From: Protostelium mycophagum
Taxonomy: Eukaryota; Evosea; Variosea; Protosteliida; Protosteliaceae
Reading direction: 5' to 3'
Assembly (NCBI GenBank): GCA_002081555.1
Contig: MZNV01001933.1
Location: forward strand, 1 to 64,000
DNA: 64,000 bases
Shown: piece by piece, positions 34,501 to 46,617 of the stretch
Layout: every line of letters begins with the position of its first letter
Numbering within the stretch: position 1 is the stretch's first letter
Notes under the pieces: generated by a model
Told to the model about the DNA's origin: nothing
The model's input: the letters and a program-made list of their open reading frames with translations, nothing else
Database searches by the model: none
Position numbers and translations under genes: made by a program

Positions 34501-37500
34501 CGCAAAATAACTCACGCTTGTAAATTTAACATCATATTTAAAATAGTAGATGCTTGGTCCAGACATTCACTCAAATGCCTTCCATTGTCTTTGGAAAAGA
34601 ACTCTTCAAATGCTGGGGTGCCTGCCCTCTGCTGAAGGATTTTAAACATCTCATCAATATCTCTATGCGGCCTTTTCAATGTGGAAAGATACAGTTGTAT
34701 GATATTGTAAATTCTTTCTATATAATTTTCAAACTGTTAAGAGTCAGAAGAAATACATATAAATAACTCTGGAGAAATTGCAGAGGAATTCACGTTGATC
34801 ATGTATATCAACACAGTCTTTGCCATAAAAATACCTCGTCAAACTTGGTCTTTTTCAAAGTTGATATCACTCTGTACATCTTATCTTCCTTTTGTATGTC
34901 TTCTAAGGACGGATCTACTGTTATGTTTGTCCACTCAACATACTGTGGCTCTACATCACATTTACTATTCTCCACCCACTCTTTTGTCATCGTTTGTAGC
35001 GTGTTGATGATGTATTCAAATGCTGCGTGCTGGAAATGTATCAGTGACTCTTGGAATATTTTTCTTCGCTTCATATGATATTCTTGGTGTAATATCGATA
35101 TTCTTGAGTTTATATCATTCGTAAATCACAAATAATGAGAAGAAAACAGAATTTCGGACCTTCAATCTGCTGTCTTTGATCTCTGGGCCGCATTGAACTA
35201 TTTGCTCAGAATAATAAATGCATGCTGAATGTAAGATATCGTCTTGTACGATATCCTGTGATATCATCTCGATGAGGGCAAAGTACAACGGGCTCGTACC
35301 TAAGATATCAGTTGATGACGTCATATGACGTCATCACTCACCTTCGGAGAATATATCAAGCTGATAACAATATATCAGTGCGAGAATATTCTTCTTCACA
35401 GAAAGAAGAGGTGCATGCGCCAATACGTCTCGCAGGTCTGATAACGACTGGCTCTGCTGTTTCCTCTCGTAGGTTTTTGTCGTCACGTCTGAGGCAAGCA
35501 CCAAGCCAATTGAATCATCACCCAAAGCGGTGCGTAATTCCTGCAACACATCCTGGATAGATCATTTGGGATTCCAAAAGAGAGCTTCTACCTTCAAATG
35601 GCTGCAGACGACTTGGGGAGTGGGTTTCTTTGTCTTTAAAATCTCTGTCACGGAGGTAATGACACTCTGATTGCTTTGTTCATCAACTACATTTATTTGG
35701 TTATCTTCGCACAAAAATGATAAGAAATATGATCAGCATCTGTTTTCTGGCGTTTTGAATATATAAATGTCGTCTTTGAGCATTCTAAACTCACTCTTTG
35801 CCTTCTTGTTTGTCGCGTTAACTTCCATCAACTTCCTCTTATGTGTCTTGTGATCTTCAGTTTGCATCTCTATCTCCTGTTGTTTCACTCCTCGCTTCTG
35901 CAGTTCATCTACCAGATACTTGAGGGTTGAGATCATTGATTCGGACAGCTCTTGACGCCTGCGAATGTTCAGAAGAACGTGTTTTCTGTCACGTTTATCC
36001 CGTCAAGATGGAGTCATTGATATTAATTTCTAATCAATAAATGGATGGGATATTTTGAGTACATACTTTCTTTCTCTTTCAAAAGGCTCTTTTCTGCCCA
36101 CCATTTCCTCGAGGATCATCTTGACCCTCTCGCCATCGTTAAAAATAAGTTGCACATTCAACGGTAATCCTTCATCACTCTTCCCTCTGAAGTGTTCTCT
36201 GGCTTCTTTTGCAGTATCACTCAACTAATACATCATCAGCTGTCAACATATTCTTCAATTCATTTTTATCTGTGTACAATAACATCGCGCTCATCCATCT
36301 TTCAATTAAATAGTTCTTACCAGAAGAGCCACGGCAACATAGAATCTCCCCACAGCATCTGTCTTTCTATTCTCCGGAACCGCCACGTTTCTTTTCGCCA
36401 TCGCGCGCATCTTATCTGCTTCCTCATCATCTTCAATGAGTGAAAGACAGAAGGCAACATCCTCCTCGCTTGCTTCTGTCCGGAAAATTCTTTCTGCTAT
36501 AGTGGGCTTATGGGATTGGCTCTTGACGAGTGCTGAAGCGCAACATATCTGTCATTGTTCAGAATGAATGAGATGGATGCCTCGTCACCTCTGCTATAAA
36601 ATGATACATTGATCTGTACACATCCAGGAGCCACGTTTTACTCTCCATCAGATTATCTGGCACATGTCATCACGTCATCACACGTCATGATCTCACCATC
36701 TGTCAACACTCTGACAAAAGTCTCTTTTGGCCCACCTGTTTTTTTATTTAAATGGAATCTAAATTTCTGTCACCTTTGCCGACTTTGTATTCGACTTGAT
36801 ATGCATCGCAATAGGACGGAGAGGTTGCCTTTTCAAATATCTAATTTATAGTGACTTAATGTAAAATATATTTTCAGCTAAATTCTTCGCCCAAACAAGT
36901 GATCAAAACTCACATAAGAGGTGGGTTCGGCATTCAACTGTCCCAACTCTGCCTCCATCATTGTTGGAAGTGATGTGATCAACTTATCAAATGCTGATAT
37001 CAATCCACTTGCCATAAAGCTCATTTGTGCCTCTACATTCCATTCTATTTTTCATCAAAAGGTCTCTCAAGTTTTGAAATTACAACGGAATTGTTAAAAT
37101 ATCTTTGGTCTGCAGCTTAATCACCAAAACACGGGTGTAAGATACGTCTTTGCAGCAAGGTTTCCATATGAATTCACCTCTGGTCAGCATCATCAACATA
37201 AATTTGGGAAATACGCGATGTATAACCGATATGCGCAGCCATCTCAAGATATGTTGCTCCTCACTCCTCTCTTGCATAATCTGCACACGTCATCCTGATT
37301 CGCAGATTTTGGATATTCTGTACCTGTACTGCGGTCTCCATCAGCTTCACGCTCTCTTCGAATAAAATCGTTTCAAATATCTTCACTGCCTTTTTTCGCT
37401 TATCTTTCGCTCCTTGATCTTCACCACAAAACATCCACGTCATCATCTCGTCTATCTCCAGTTCTAACACGTCATCAAATGTCTTCTGGGGTTGTGAAGG

Positions 37501-40190
37501 ATCACTGCACATTCCTTGTTGAATTTTGTGTGTCCACGCCTGCATTTTTTTTGTGATCACGAGCATTAGCTTTTGTGTGTGTGATTCTTCGACTTCCAGC
37601 GAGTAGACGTATTCGAATATTCTCGCCCAGAGACGAGGGCTGATGTGATTGTTCTATTGGAGATTAGAATAAATCTGGATGTAATGGCTAAAAATTTTCG
37701 TTGTGCATCCTACAAGTGTCTTTCATTGGTGATTTGTGGCAAAGTCGCAAGTATAAAATACACATTCACGCAATTCCAATATTTCAGAGTATACAAAGGA
37801 ACGAAATCTTACCTCCAAAATCGACAATTTCTCTTCTATAGACGATTGTCTCTCTGTCATGAAGAACTTCATATAATCCAATCCTAAGAGTAACTCGCCT
37901 ATCATATCTCCATTCTCTTCTATAAAAACATTCTTCGCGACGTTCAATATCACCTGTATACTATTGGTATTGTGGAATTTTCCTCGTGTTTATCTTGACA
38001 AATAAAAATAAAACTTTTGAAGATTTGGAGAACCGAACCTCTCTGGTCTCTTCGATCTCCCTACTCTCCCATTTGTAATCAATTTCCCCATTACAAACTT
38101 CCACCACGTTAAACGTCATGTTCTCTATGATGATTTTGACGCCCCTTCCGACCAGAAGATCCCTCTTTTGTATCTGGTTCAATATCTCTCTGTATAATTG
38201 CAGCATCTTTTCGTAATTGCGTCGGTTCAACATGTCGATTCCTTCTGTATAAATTAGAGGCCGCCACCGCGCGTCTACAATTTTTCTCCAAGTTTGTCTT
38301 GTTGCTCTCATCTTGGAATGAATTGTTTCTGGGTCACGTTAGTGGAGCCGTTTTTCGCGTGTCTTACCGAGTAACGAGGCGAGTGCGAAATGTTCTGGGG
38401 GGGAGGAGAATGCGAGTTTGATGTCATCTTTCTTTGGGTGTTTCATCCTGATTGATGTCTGCATATTATCATTCTGTATCTTAAAAGAATAATCTCTGAG
38501 CAGATATTCGTTCTGTGTGGCATATATTAATATGATTTTTGCTCACAACTAGTGTATATATGCTGTCCAAGAATCCTTTAAATATAAAAATAACATTAAG
38601 AAGACTCACGATGCCATCTCGCTTCTGATCAACAATGAATCGGATGTTATGCGAAGCATCGTAAAACTGTTTGACGTAAGTTGTGTCTCTCAATGTACAC
38701 ATGCTCACGCTTGTCGGTAATTCCGGTTGTGATGATGGTGATGGGGCGATATCACCGGTGTTCACGCGTAACACTGTCTTGTCTGCCTCTATATTATCTT
38801 CACGTGTCACTGTCTTCAAGGAATTTTGTTCTTGGTCATATCTACAATGATAAAGTGTTCCGAGCTTCTCCGACACCCTCCGTCTGTGATGGTTCAGTTT
38901 GCCGCGAAAATTAGGCGAAATTTCATTCGACTCACGCCAGAATTAAGATATCGTCTCCATCTGCACGTACATCATAAATCTCTGAGATTTGTCCTTCTGG
39001 CTCAAGTGAAAGCCTCACTTCTATCACCTCATATGTCTTAGTGGGTGATGTATAAGCATGGTCTTTTGAGTGTATTTAATGATTTATGGTATGTTACACC
39101 AAATAATTATGGTTTCGTTTTTGGTGTTGGAGCTTAATGGACTTGTTCGAGAAAAATGATGAGACAATTTATGCAGTTGTACCGGTGTCACTTGTGAATA
39201 TTCAAAAAAAAACAAAAGTCCCATCTACAACGATTCAGAACTCACTTCTCTGTCTCTGTTGAACAGGTGTGCCCGAGGTCTTGTTCTTTCCGGATTGTTA
39301 AAGAGGACGAAAAACATTCCATCACTTGTACAGGTGATCCCTGCTATCGAATCTTCGCTCTTCTTATCTTCCCATTGCCAAACAGGTATATTCGATTCCT
39401 GCCATTTCTTCCAGCCGTAAATCTGATTTGTTTATTTTTCATTCAAATAATACTGCAAAAACATCCTGGAGAATGAGATATCACGAATATGATTACTTTT
39501 GCCCCATCTGACAAGTAGAAATATTCTTCATCTTGTGTGCCGGGATCAACGACGTCTGAGGCTATTTCCAACAGCGCTGTGATGCATCAGGAAACAGTGA
39601 TGCAGATCTTCTTCTTTTTGTATGATCGAATCAGATGAAATCTTTCATTAAAAAATACATTTAAACCAAAACATTCAAATACATCTTACCATCACTTATG
39701 AAGTTAGAACCAGTTGAATATAATATCAAATCCATCTTTTCCCTGTACATGTTAACTACAAAATCCAAGTTTTTAAAATTATATATAAATAAAAATTCAC
39801 ATACGAGACTTCTATTTGGTCTGTCAGTATCCTATGTAAAGCCAAAATCTTGTGCGTCTTCATCCTGAATGATCAGAAAGTTTCATTTATGTCCTGGTGA
39901 CACAAACTCACTCTTCTGCGCTGGAATTTTTCTTTCCTTTCTTTAAGAGTGGTGTCCGCTTATTCAATATACTGTCAAATAACTCCCTCTGTTCTGCCTT
40001 CTGCAATATAAATCTGTGATCATCAGAAAAAATGTTCAAGCAAAACGATCATTTGTTCAGATTCGTTACTCACTCTGCACTGTTCCATTTCTTACAAAAT
40101 GAGTGCGAGACTGCGAACTGTATGTCATTCAGTAGGTGGTCACCAACGAGCTGTACCTTTATAAAACGCGAAAGAGATGTTCGATTGTTT
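28536..40190 (-). CDS. giant HECT-domain protein, catalytic Cys apparently lost
   Basis: The C-terminal about 350 residues match a HECT ubiquitin-ligase domain. N-lobe: NDDGPTFHEVLEMAIREI then PTQPLFVPTSNSTRG (about 30.2-30.5 kb), FSIPLDLHPFFWKKLYGDE, LNREDLRSIDLQSVQALE, EIDLIPNGSNIPVT, QFDVQIKAIRKGFLAKR. C-lobe: MTKLLRFISGRSRLPGG, NPDETLPTS, and LQLPNYSTDEILREKLFMAI ending at 28,536. Where ligases have LPTSHTCFNTL, the best splice gives LPTSQKKKNTL, so the thioester Cys is absent. Upstream some 9 kb encodes a mostly helical protein with no domain I recognise, in dozens of exons with 40-60-nt introns and a few longer ones; a beta-rich segment lies just before the HECT region. I treat 28.5-40.2 kb as one gene because exons join in phase throughout the parts I checked; the start is uncertain, and a second gene hidden at the upstream end is possible. 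Confidence 0.75.
34398..34414. repeat. intronic GC hairpin, longest perfect copy
   Basis: TTGCGGC-TTT-GCCGCAA is a perfect 7-bp stem with a TTT loop, in an intron of about 150 nt of the HECT gene. A further GCCGCAA lies about 90 bp away at the donor end. This is the cleanest copy of the hairpin shared by long introns in this window. Confidence 0.75.
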
Positions 40191-40208
40191 TTGGACACAG
40201 CCTGAACT

Positions 40209-40505
40209 GTGGAGACTGGAACAAAGACATTATCTAATCCCCTATCGGCAGATCAGAACACGTTAAACATAGTAACACACGTGAATGAGTGTGGCATCCG
40301 TCTGAAGATGAAATTTGAGAGTGATTTGATCAAATCGGATCGTTTCTCTCCATTCCTGGAAAAACACCACCTCCTCGACCACCTTCCCTCAACGGACATC
40401 ACCACATTTTATGACTTTATTTTAAGATATAGATGTAACAAAGGGTTGCCAGAGAACCAATCATCGGAACGGCACTTGGACCACCTCAAAATTCTCCCGG
40501 CTTAA
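40209..40505 (+). CDS. possible small protein or terminal exon
   Basis: An open frame of 98 codons with a protein-like pattern (MKFESDLIKSDRFSPFLEKH, then TTFYDFILRYRCNKGL) but no ATG before residue 34; it could start at the ATG at about 40,306 or be an exon after an acceptor near 40,200. It lies antisense to, or just upstream of, the first exon of the HECT gene. No family is recognised. The opposite strand is poorly coding here, which slightly favours the plus strand. Confidence 0.3.
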   Translation: METGTKTLSNPLSADQNTLNIVTHVNECGIRLKMKFESDLIKSDRFSPFLEKHHLLDHLPSTDITTFYDFILRYRCNKGLPENQSSERHLDHLKILPA

Positions 40506-40931
40506 AAACCAATGCTTTCATTTTTCTTCCTTCTTTGTGATCTCGAACAGACAACAGCTCCCCAAGCTCACAATAAAGGTTAATTTTTATCTCTAACACA
40601 AGAGCACACATCTTCCATATTTATGTAGTCGCAAATCAATCTTTATATTATGGTTGTGTCGTGGCACAACGACACGTGTACACCCATATCCAGGTTGTAT
40701 GGAGGAAGAGACAGAAAGAGACAGAAACAGTCGAGGACAATTCTAGTTGAACAATAGTTTATGGATGCCTTGCTTTTCAAACAAACATATCAGGAGTGTT
40801 CTCTTCCCAACATAAATGAGGTCATCACGCGATATGTGGCACATCTCGATCCTGCGCAACATTAGTTTGGATTTTTTGTTCATGTCTTCTTGTGTCTTTA
40901 CAATAAGGAATACAACTATGAATATTTATAC
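40506..40931. other. intergenic region, nothing seen
   Basis: About 425 bp, AT-rich, after the end of the Sec7 gene. A purine-rich GAGACAGAAAGAGACAGAAACAG-like stretch lies near 40,700-40,730. There is no ORF with coding character. Confidence 0.4.
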
Positions 40932-43900
40932 CTATTTAGTGTAACTAATGGCGGATGTTAAATTGAGAGTGAAAGCCATCAACCATTGGGATTGTGAGTG
41001 GCTGTCATCCGACATAAACAGGAGCTCCTTGAACAACACCTAGACACAATTAATCACACTATATTTGTGGCGTGAAGCGGCTTCCAAACTATGTTTTTGT
41101 TTTGCGACTTTGTCATAAGTGTACAACCACAAATATAAAACACTTTCAACTTGATTAATATCGCATCACAGCTTTGCAGAAGCCAAGTCCAAAATAATTC
41201 GCTCAAAAAGTTGGAAAGAATCTCACCTCTTTACCGTCTGTCGCACTCTTCACGTGTCCTTTTGGATCAGGGGAAGACAAGACGAAACCGTATCCTTCAG
41301 TGGCATGTCCCAATGATTGGACCATTAAATTGGCCAGCGGGACGATATGCACCGGCTTCTTCTCCACAGGGTTCTTAAAGGTGTACAGGCAATATCCTTC
41401 TAAAATACAGAAGAGCTTCGTGCCACTCCTCTTTGTGATGGTTCCACCCTTGTTCTTTGATTCTTTGACGTAAAGATATCCCTGCTTGTCCCAGTGTTTG
41501 AACTCGGATCTGTCGTATTCCATCGCGATCTCTCTCGTGGTAATCGAGTCGTACATCTTTGTCAGATATTCTTTTGTCACGATGGAGTCGCTGCCGCGAA
41601 GACAGTTCAGCGTGTTCTCGATGAATTTGCTCTTGGACATTTTAGAGGATGATCGCACCGTTGTGCTGTGAGAGTCTGTGTTCAACATGATCAGGGCAAA
41701 TGCCAAGATGAGGGCTTCGTCTGGATATTGTGAATATAGACGGGAATATGTGGAGAGTTACCTGATCCTGCGAAAGCGGTGGGATTGCATTCCACGTATC
41801 GATCGGCGAATTTCTCCATGACACGTCCGACCTGCTGTCCTTCTCCAGCAAGAGTGAAGAATGCCAAGAATAATCTGTTCACCGTCACATCCATTCATAT
41901 CAATCTTCTATTGAAATTATAGCCAGTTAAATTTCTTCATCTCAAACTCGGTTCTGTGCCAAGTCCACAAGATAAAGCCATGTATATTATATTTCTGCTC
42001 ACCTTATGCCTTCGTCTAATTCTATTCCTTTCAGGTCTAATCGTTTAAGATGCTCAACCAGCACTTGTTGATTAAAGTCATCTCTAAATACGAATGAGTA
42101 TATAAGACATATATTATAATACTCACTTATCTCCCAAGTATTCACCAATGGCTGCCTTTCTTAATTCCCCTTGTTGCTCATTGAAGAAGAGGGCCACATT
42201 GACCGGCTTATCCTCGATCAATCCGCACTCACGCAACAAAAGTACTCCTTTCTTTGGGTTTTGATTGAATCTGTGCACCACGTATTGAGTTAGCTCTGTC
42301 GGTGACATTGCTTTTATGTCTACTGGTGGTTCTTTCTCTTTTGGTTTTGGTGGTGATGTCATGTCCGCTGTTACTATTCAGTAGGTCTTCTAAAAATATT
42401 TTGTTCCGATAGTTGCAACAACATAGTTATGATAGCATTGAAGGCATCATCTATTAGAGGATACAAAGGTAAAGAGAGAGAGAGAGTAATTAATAACCTG
42501 ATATTGAGTATCTAGTGGCGCTCTCGTCGTGGCTCGCAATACTCTCCGTCCTACGATCTCTCTTTTCTCCATAATTAGCCTTCTCTATGGCTAGTTGTAG
42601 ATCCTCCAGCCATTCTTCCCTCTCCTCTGTGGTACTGAACGTCAGCTCGTATTCGTTTTCAGCCTTGTCCATCAAATAGATCTACATCACCATTATTACA
42701 CATTATTACATTATTATGTCTCAATAATTACCTTGTATTTATCACCCTTATATGTGAAGTTTGAAGACGCCGCTAAGGCGGATTCATTTCTTGTAAGAGC
42801 ACGACTACGTGGTGTTTGCATTCCAGAATCAAAACTCTCCCCACTACCACTATTTGTATTATTTATATGATTTAAAATATCCAATTGCATACCTAGAATC
42901 ACTCAGTCTTCTTTCCATGGGGGCAGATATGGGTGAGGTGATGTTGGAGGGAGATAATGAGCTGGGCGGTGATACAATCGGTGGAGAAACGACTCCACTG
43001 GGTGGAGATATGACAGGTGGTGACAAGGTTCCACTCTGACTGCTCTGACTGTTTTGCAAATTGACAGATAAATTCAATCTTCCGATCGTGCCGGGGGTCA
43101 CAGTGCCTGAACATGTATGAATACACATATCATATCATCTAAAAATATTTAAATATACCTGTGGGTGAATTTGTCCCGTTGGTCTTGTGAATATTTGGGT
43201 CAGAGTGCCACCGTGACACATTAGAGAAGGCGGTGAGCTGAATACCGCACTGTACCAGCGGGATGATCCCTCTCATGTTACTCGTGTCCGTGTGTGATGT
43301 CTATCAATAATGAATCACTTTTACAATGATATTCTACTCACTGGCTCAGCCGCATAATATCTCAATCCGGTGTGTGTCAGCACCGCGAACCTCTTCTTTG
43401 TTCCCTTTTTCGTTTTTATTCTGATCCAGCCCCTTCTTTGGGCACTCTATCATGATGTAAGTATGACCCATATCATAAAATCATACCGAGCTGTTGAGCA
43501 TTTTCACTTTTCTGGCGGCTTCGACAAGCAAGTCCATGGCTTCATTGACACCAGCACCAGACAGAGATGACACGTCTATATATATCAATAAAACATCTTA
43601 TATTTCCACACTCACCCACTACGTTACATCTGTACGTAACCTGCAAGTTGGTGACCTCTTCTTTAGTGACTTCTCTTTCTTCTTCTGGGCGGTCAGAGCC
43701 GGTGCTGAGGACTACAACCGGTGTAGCTCTGAACTCTCTGATCTTTACGATCGCATTAAATAATCCTGGTATGGCCTCGAAACTTTTGTGGCTGTTTCTA
43801 CTGTAAACGAGTATAAATCCTGATGACCATTCTATGAACTGAAAATATGAGTGTGTATGTCACTTGAGATATCTTACTCTGGCTAATCTACTCTCTAATA

Positions 43901-44931
43901 TGGCTGTATCGATTGTGCCTGTATTTAATAATTCAATATTGACGATTCCAAGCTGATTGGGATATCTCATTCCGATTTTCTTATAAGACATCTCCCCTTC
44001 TGTCCCAGAATAAATATTTATATTACATTAAAATATAATATTACCGCTGATCGTTCCCTCAGTAAAGGTATCTTCGCACCATTTTCGACAAAAAGAACCC
44101 TTCCCAACGCCTTCCTCACCCAACACACACTATAGACAATTATTACCTGGATAAAGAACATAGATATTCTCCCAGTGTCTTTAACGCTATGAAGGATAGA
44201 AAATATGCAAGTGATATAGAGGTGCAGCCGTTTGAATTTGGTGTTTTTGAAAGAATCTGTTGGCTTACAAATCTGTAGGCGGTGACTAATTCTCGATGTT
44301 CTATTGAGCTGCGGTCTTCTGGCTCCTTTGGTGCGTTAATTAACGATTTTAATTTCGTGTCTTACCGTGAATTGATAGTAGGTGTTTGAATCACTTCGGA
44401 ACAGATGTGAGGTTTCTGCATGATTCAATGAGAGGCAATGATTTTTCGGACTTACTTGTCCGATACGGGCGAAAAATCTTTCTAACGTATAGATCCAGCG
44501 CAAGAGCCTCTCCTTCTTCTTGATTCATGGCATGGCCATTGGAAACGAACCAATCCACGACATCTTTTCCTTTTGATCGTGAGCTTTGTTTCCGTGCTAA
44601 CAATAATCCCAGCTTACCAGTAAAACACCTCTTGTAGGTCTTAAAACCTTTCTTGTAATCTTTGGTGGACACTCCCTTCTTGGGATCTTTTAACATCCAA
44701 AGCAGTTGCTTGATCTCCTCCTCACCAAGTCGAAAGGCGTGTAACTCCTAGCAATGGATTAATTGATTAGATCTGTCGCAATCTAACAGAATAGACGTTT
44801 ACCTTGTCGTCTAAGGAACCCAAAGCGGGTGTCGAATTCTTTCTAGTGAAAGGAGGAGGTGATACAAACGAGGAAGCATGCATACTGGAATTGGATCTTC
44901 GAGGAAGAGTACCAACTGTACTTTCTGACAT
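40932..44931 (-). CDS. DEP / Ras-like / PH / Sec7 / PH fusion protein (Arf-GEF)
   Basis: Probable Arf exchange factor with a built-in Ras-like domain. In order: a Ser-rich start; a DEP domain (YKRCFTGKLGLLL, KGKDVVDWFVSNGH, LFRSDSNTYYQF, about 44.4-44.7 kb); a Ras-like domain with P-loop CVLGEEGVGKGSF (about 44.1 kb), an altered G3 (LLNTGTIDT) and VVVLSTGSD in the G4 position; a PH domain (GWIRIKTKKGTKKRFAVLTH) interrupted by a Pro/Ser insert and resumed at YELTFSTTEEREEWLEDLQ; a Sec7 domain (KAAIGEYLGDKDDFN, the catalytic Glu in LAGEGQQVGRVMEKFADRY, FALIMLNTDSHS, 41.6-42.3 kb); and a second PH domain ending QWLMAFTLNL. The junctions I tested splice in phase. The ATG at 44,931 is a minimum; the frame stays open further upstream, so a first exon is probably missing. 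Confidence 0.85.
41040..41226 (-). other. 187-nt intron with terminal-type inverted repeats
   Basis: The last intron of the Sec7 gene. It contains TATATTTGTGG (41,060-41,070) and its exact complement CCACAAATATA (41,127-41,137), flanked by TAATCA and TGATTA, and a weak copy of the GC hairpin (TTGCGACTTTGTCATAA). The structure could fold into a long stem. Confidence 0.65.
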
Positions 44932-45493
44932 TGATAGGGAATTAACCCCTTTTGACCGTGAATGCTTCACTGTTGACGTCTTTACTGGCTTTCTGAACTC
45001 GGTATATGAATGTTGGATCTGTCGGATTGGACCGCGATGATCAGTTGCTCCTTATAAATTATTGATATAAAGACCGTTAAATTGGTCTGTCTATGCAACG
45101 ATGGTGGCGATCTTGAAAACTTCACGCGGTTAATTTTTCACCTTACAGAGAAATAGCTTTCTCATATTCTCCGAGAAAACAACTGCAAAACTGCGGAGAA
45201 ATCCGCAGGCATCAAACCTTTCAGACCGACCACAGAACGGTTGCAAAAAGATATTTGCTGCCACTTCTCATATTTTATGAATAATGCTGTTTGCAACAAG
45301 GACAACACGACATTTTTTCGCCGGCGTCAAAAGCAGAGACATGACACGCCGCAAAATGATCGAGTGATGAATAAAATGAAGAGGTCGATAACAGCTTCTT
45401 TATATTGACATCGACGTCGTGGCGGAGCTCGTACATGGGATGGCGCTAGATAGTATGGCAGACATTTGGTGTTCGTAGATGTCGGCTGTGTTT
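44932..45493. other. intergenic region, possible missing first exon
   Basis: About 560 bp between two minus-strand genes. The frame of the DEP/Sec7 protein continues upstream to about 45,052 (GPIRQIQHSYTEF), where an acceptor-like AAG follows a stop, so an earlier exon may lie further right. An imperfect inverted repeat surrounds TTCTCCGAGAAAAC and CTGCGGAGAAATCCGCAG near 45,170-45,210. Confidence 0.4.
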
Positions 45494-46204
45494 TTAAACG
45501 GGATTCAGCTTCTTGGGCATCATCTCGTCACGGCGGCGGTTGAGGCACTCCATCGGGCACCTCTGGTGTCTTCTCTTGTGTTCACTGCAGGCACCGCTGC
45601 ACCTCTTCTGCTTCAGCTTGTTACGGATGAGCTTGGTGTTCTTTCTGATGGGGGACTCTTTCTCGAGGCTGAAGGAGAGACCGTTGTTGGTTGCCTCCAT
45701 GCGGATACCTCCAAGAAGGTTGAGTTCCTCTTGTGTGTGCGGTGACTGCTGGAGTTCGTCTCTGTCGGCTTCATCGGAGGAGTACTGCTCGCTGTCTGAG
45801 TCAGAAGGTGAAGAGGCAGGGCTTCTTGGTGGGGAACGCTTGAGACTCAAAAGCATCTCTGCGCAGAAACTCTCCTGTGAGTTTAAGAGGGCGCCACGTC
45901 CACCAAGAGAGGGAGAGTCGAATGGTGCTCTGAAGGCCTCTGAAGAGGCAATGTGATCTCCGGAGATGAGGCGTATTTTGTTCTGTTGGGCCATCGCGTC
46001 GTTTATGGGTTGAAAGTTTGTCTTATCATCCATGTTGGTGGGAGCGATTTGTTCCGCTCTGCCAATCTGTGATCCCTGAAGAACTGCAGGCTGTGATCTC
46101 TGCCATTCCAGTGGTTGTTGAGAGGAAAGTGTCATGAGACGAGCCACAGAAGGGTCCAAATTGAATCCAGAGGGTAAATAAGAGTATTGATTGACAAAGT
46201 TCAT
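45494..46204 (-). CDS. protein with compact Cys/His C-terminal motif
   Basis: Intronless, 236 residues from the ATG at 46,204; the frame stays open to 46,408 without a convincing start. Most of it is low-complexity: Ser/Pro (SLKRSPPRSPASSPSD) and acidic (SDSEQYSSDEADRDE). The C-terminal 50 residues are basic and carry KRCSGACSEHKRRHQRCPME followed by Cys, that is C-x3-C-x2-H-x3-H-x2-C-x3-C, a symmetric set of six possible zinc ligands. Ser/Pro islands look like phosphorylation sites. A nuclear, nucleic-acid-binding role is plausible, but I do not recognise a named family. Confidence 0.65.
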   Translation of the reverse strand: MNFVNQYSYLPSGFNLDPSVARLMTLSSQQPLEWQRSQPAVLQGSQIGRAEQIAPTNMDDKTNFQPINDAMAQQNKIRLISGDHIASSEAFRAPFDSPSLGGRGALLNSQESFCAEMLLSLKRSPPRSPASSPSDSDSEQYSSDEADRDELQQSPHTQEELNLLGGIRMEATNNGLSFSLEKESPIRKNTKLIRNKLKQKRCSGACSEHKRRHQRCPMECLNRRRDEMMPKKLNPV

Positions 46205-46617
46205 TTTTCCTGTATCGTGTTTGTAAAGCGTATATATCTTGGAGAGCCGAAGTCGTCGTTGTCGTCTTTGGCTTGGAGGCGTGTGACGTGGAGTGATGTT
46301 GCTTGTTCTGGCCGCCCCTTCTTTGGAAAGACAAGACCTCTTCCTTCCTTCCGCTTGCTCCAACCACCACTGCGTTCCGGCCCGAAAATCGAGCAAAAAC
46401 TGGATCACAATTTAAACCCAGGGTAATTCGCTGTCGACAAAGGAGTGGGTTCCGAGCGGATTGGACAGAATCTCGGTGGAAAAATGGTGTGTTCACGAAT
46501 TTATGTAGACACAGAACCCACCTGAAATTTCCGAAATTGATCTCCATCCGGAGAAAACTCCGGGCACGACAGGCCGCAGCGGTTTCCGCCTTTTTGTGGC
46601 GGGCATCAGCCTTCAGC

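Noticed and set aside
44110-44150. possible 17-nt intron before the Ras-like P-loop
   Set aside because: A single intron of about 148 nt from an earlier gtaagc donor joins TAYRF to CVLGEEG in phase, so no tiny intron is needed.
45513-45956. 147-codon plus-strand ORF
   Set aside because: Antisense to the Cys/His protein gene, which has the better composition and an ATG start.
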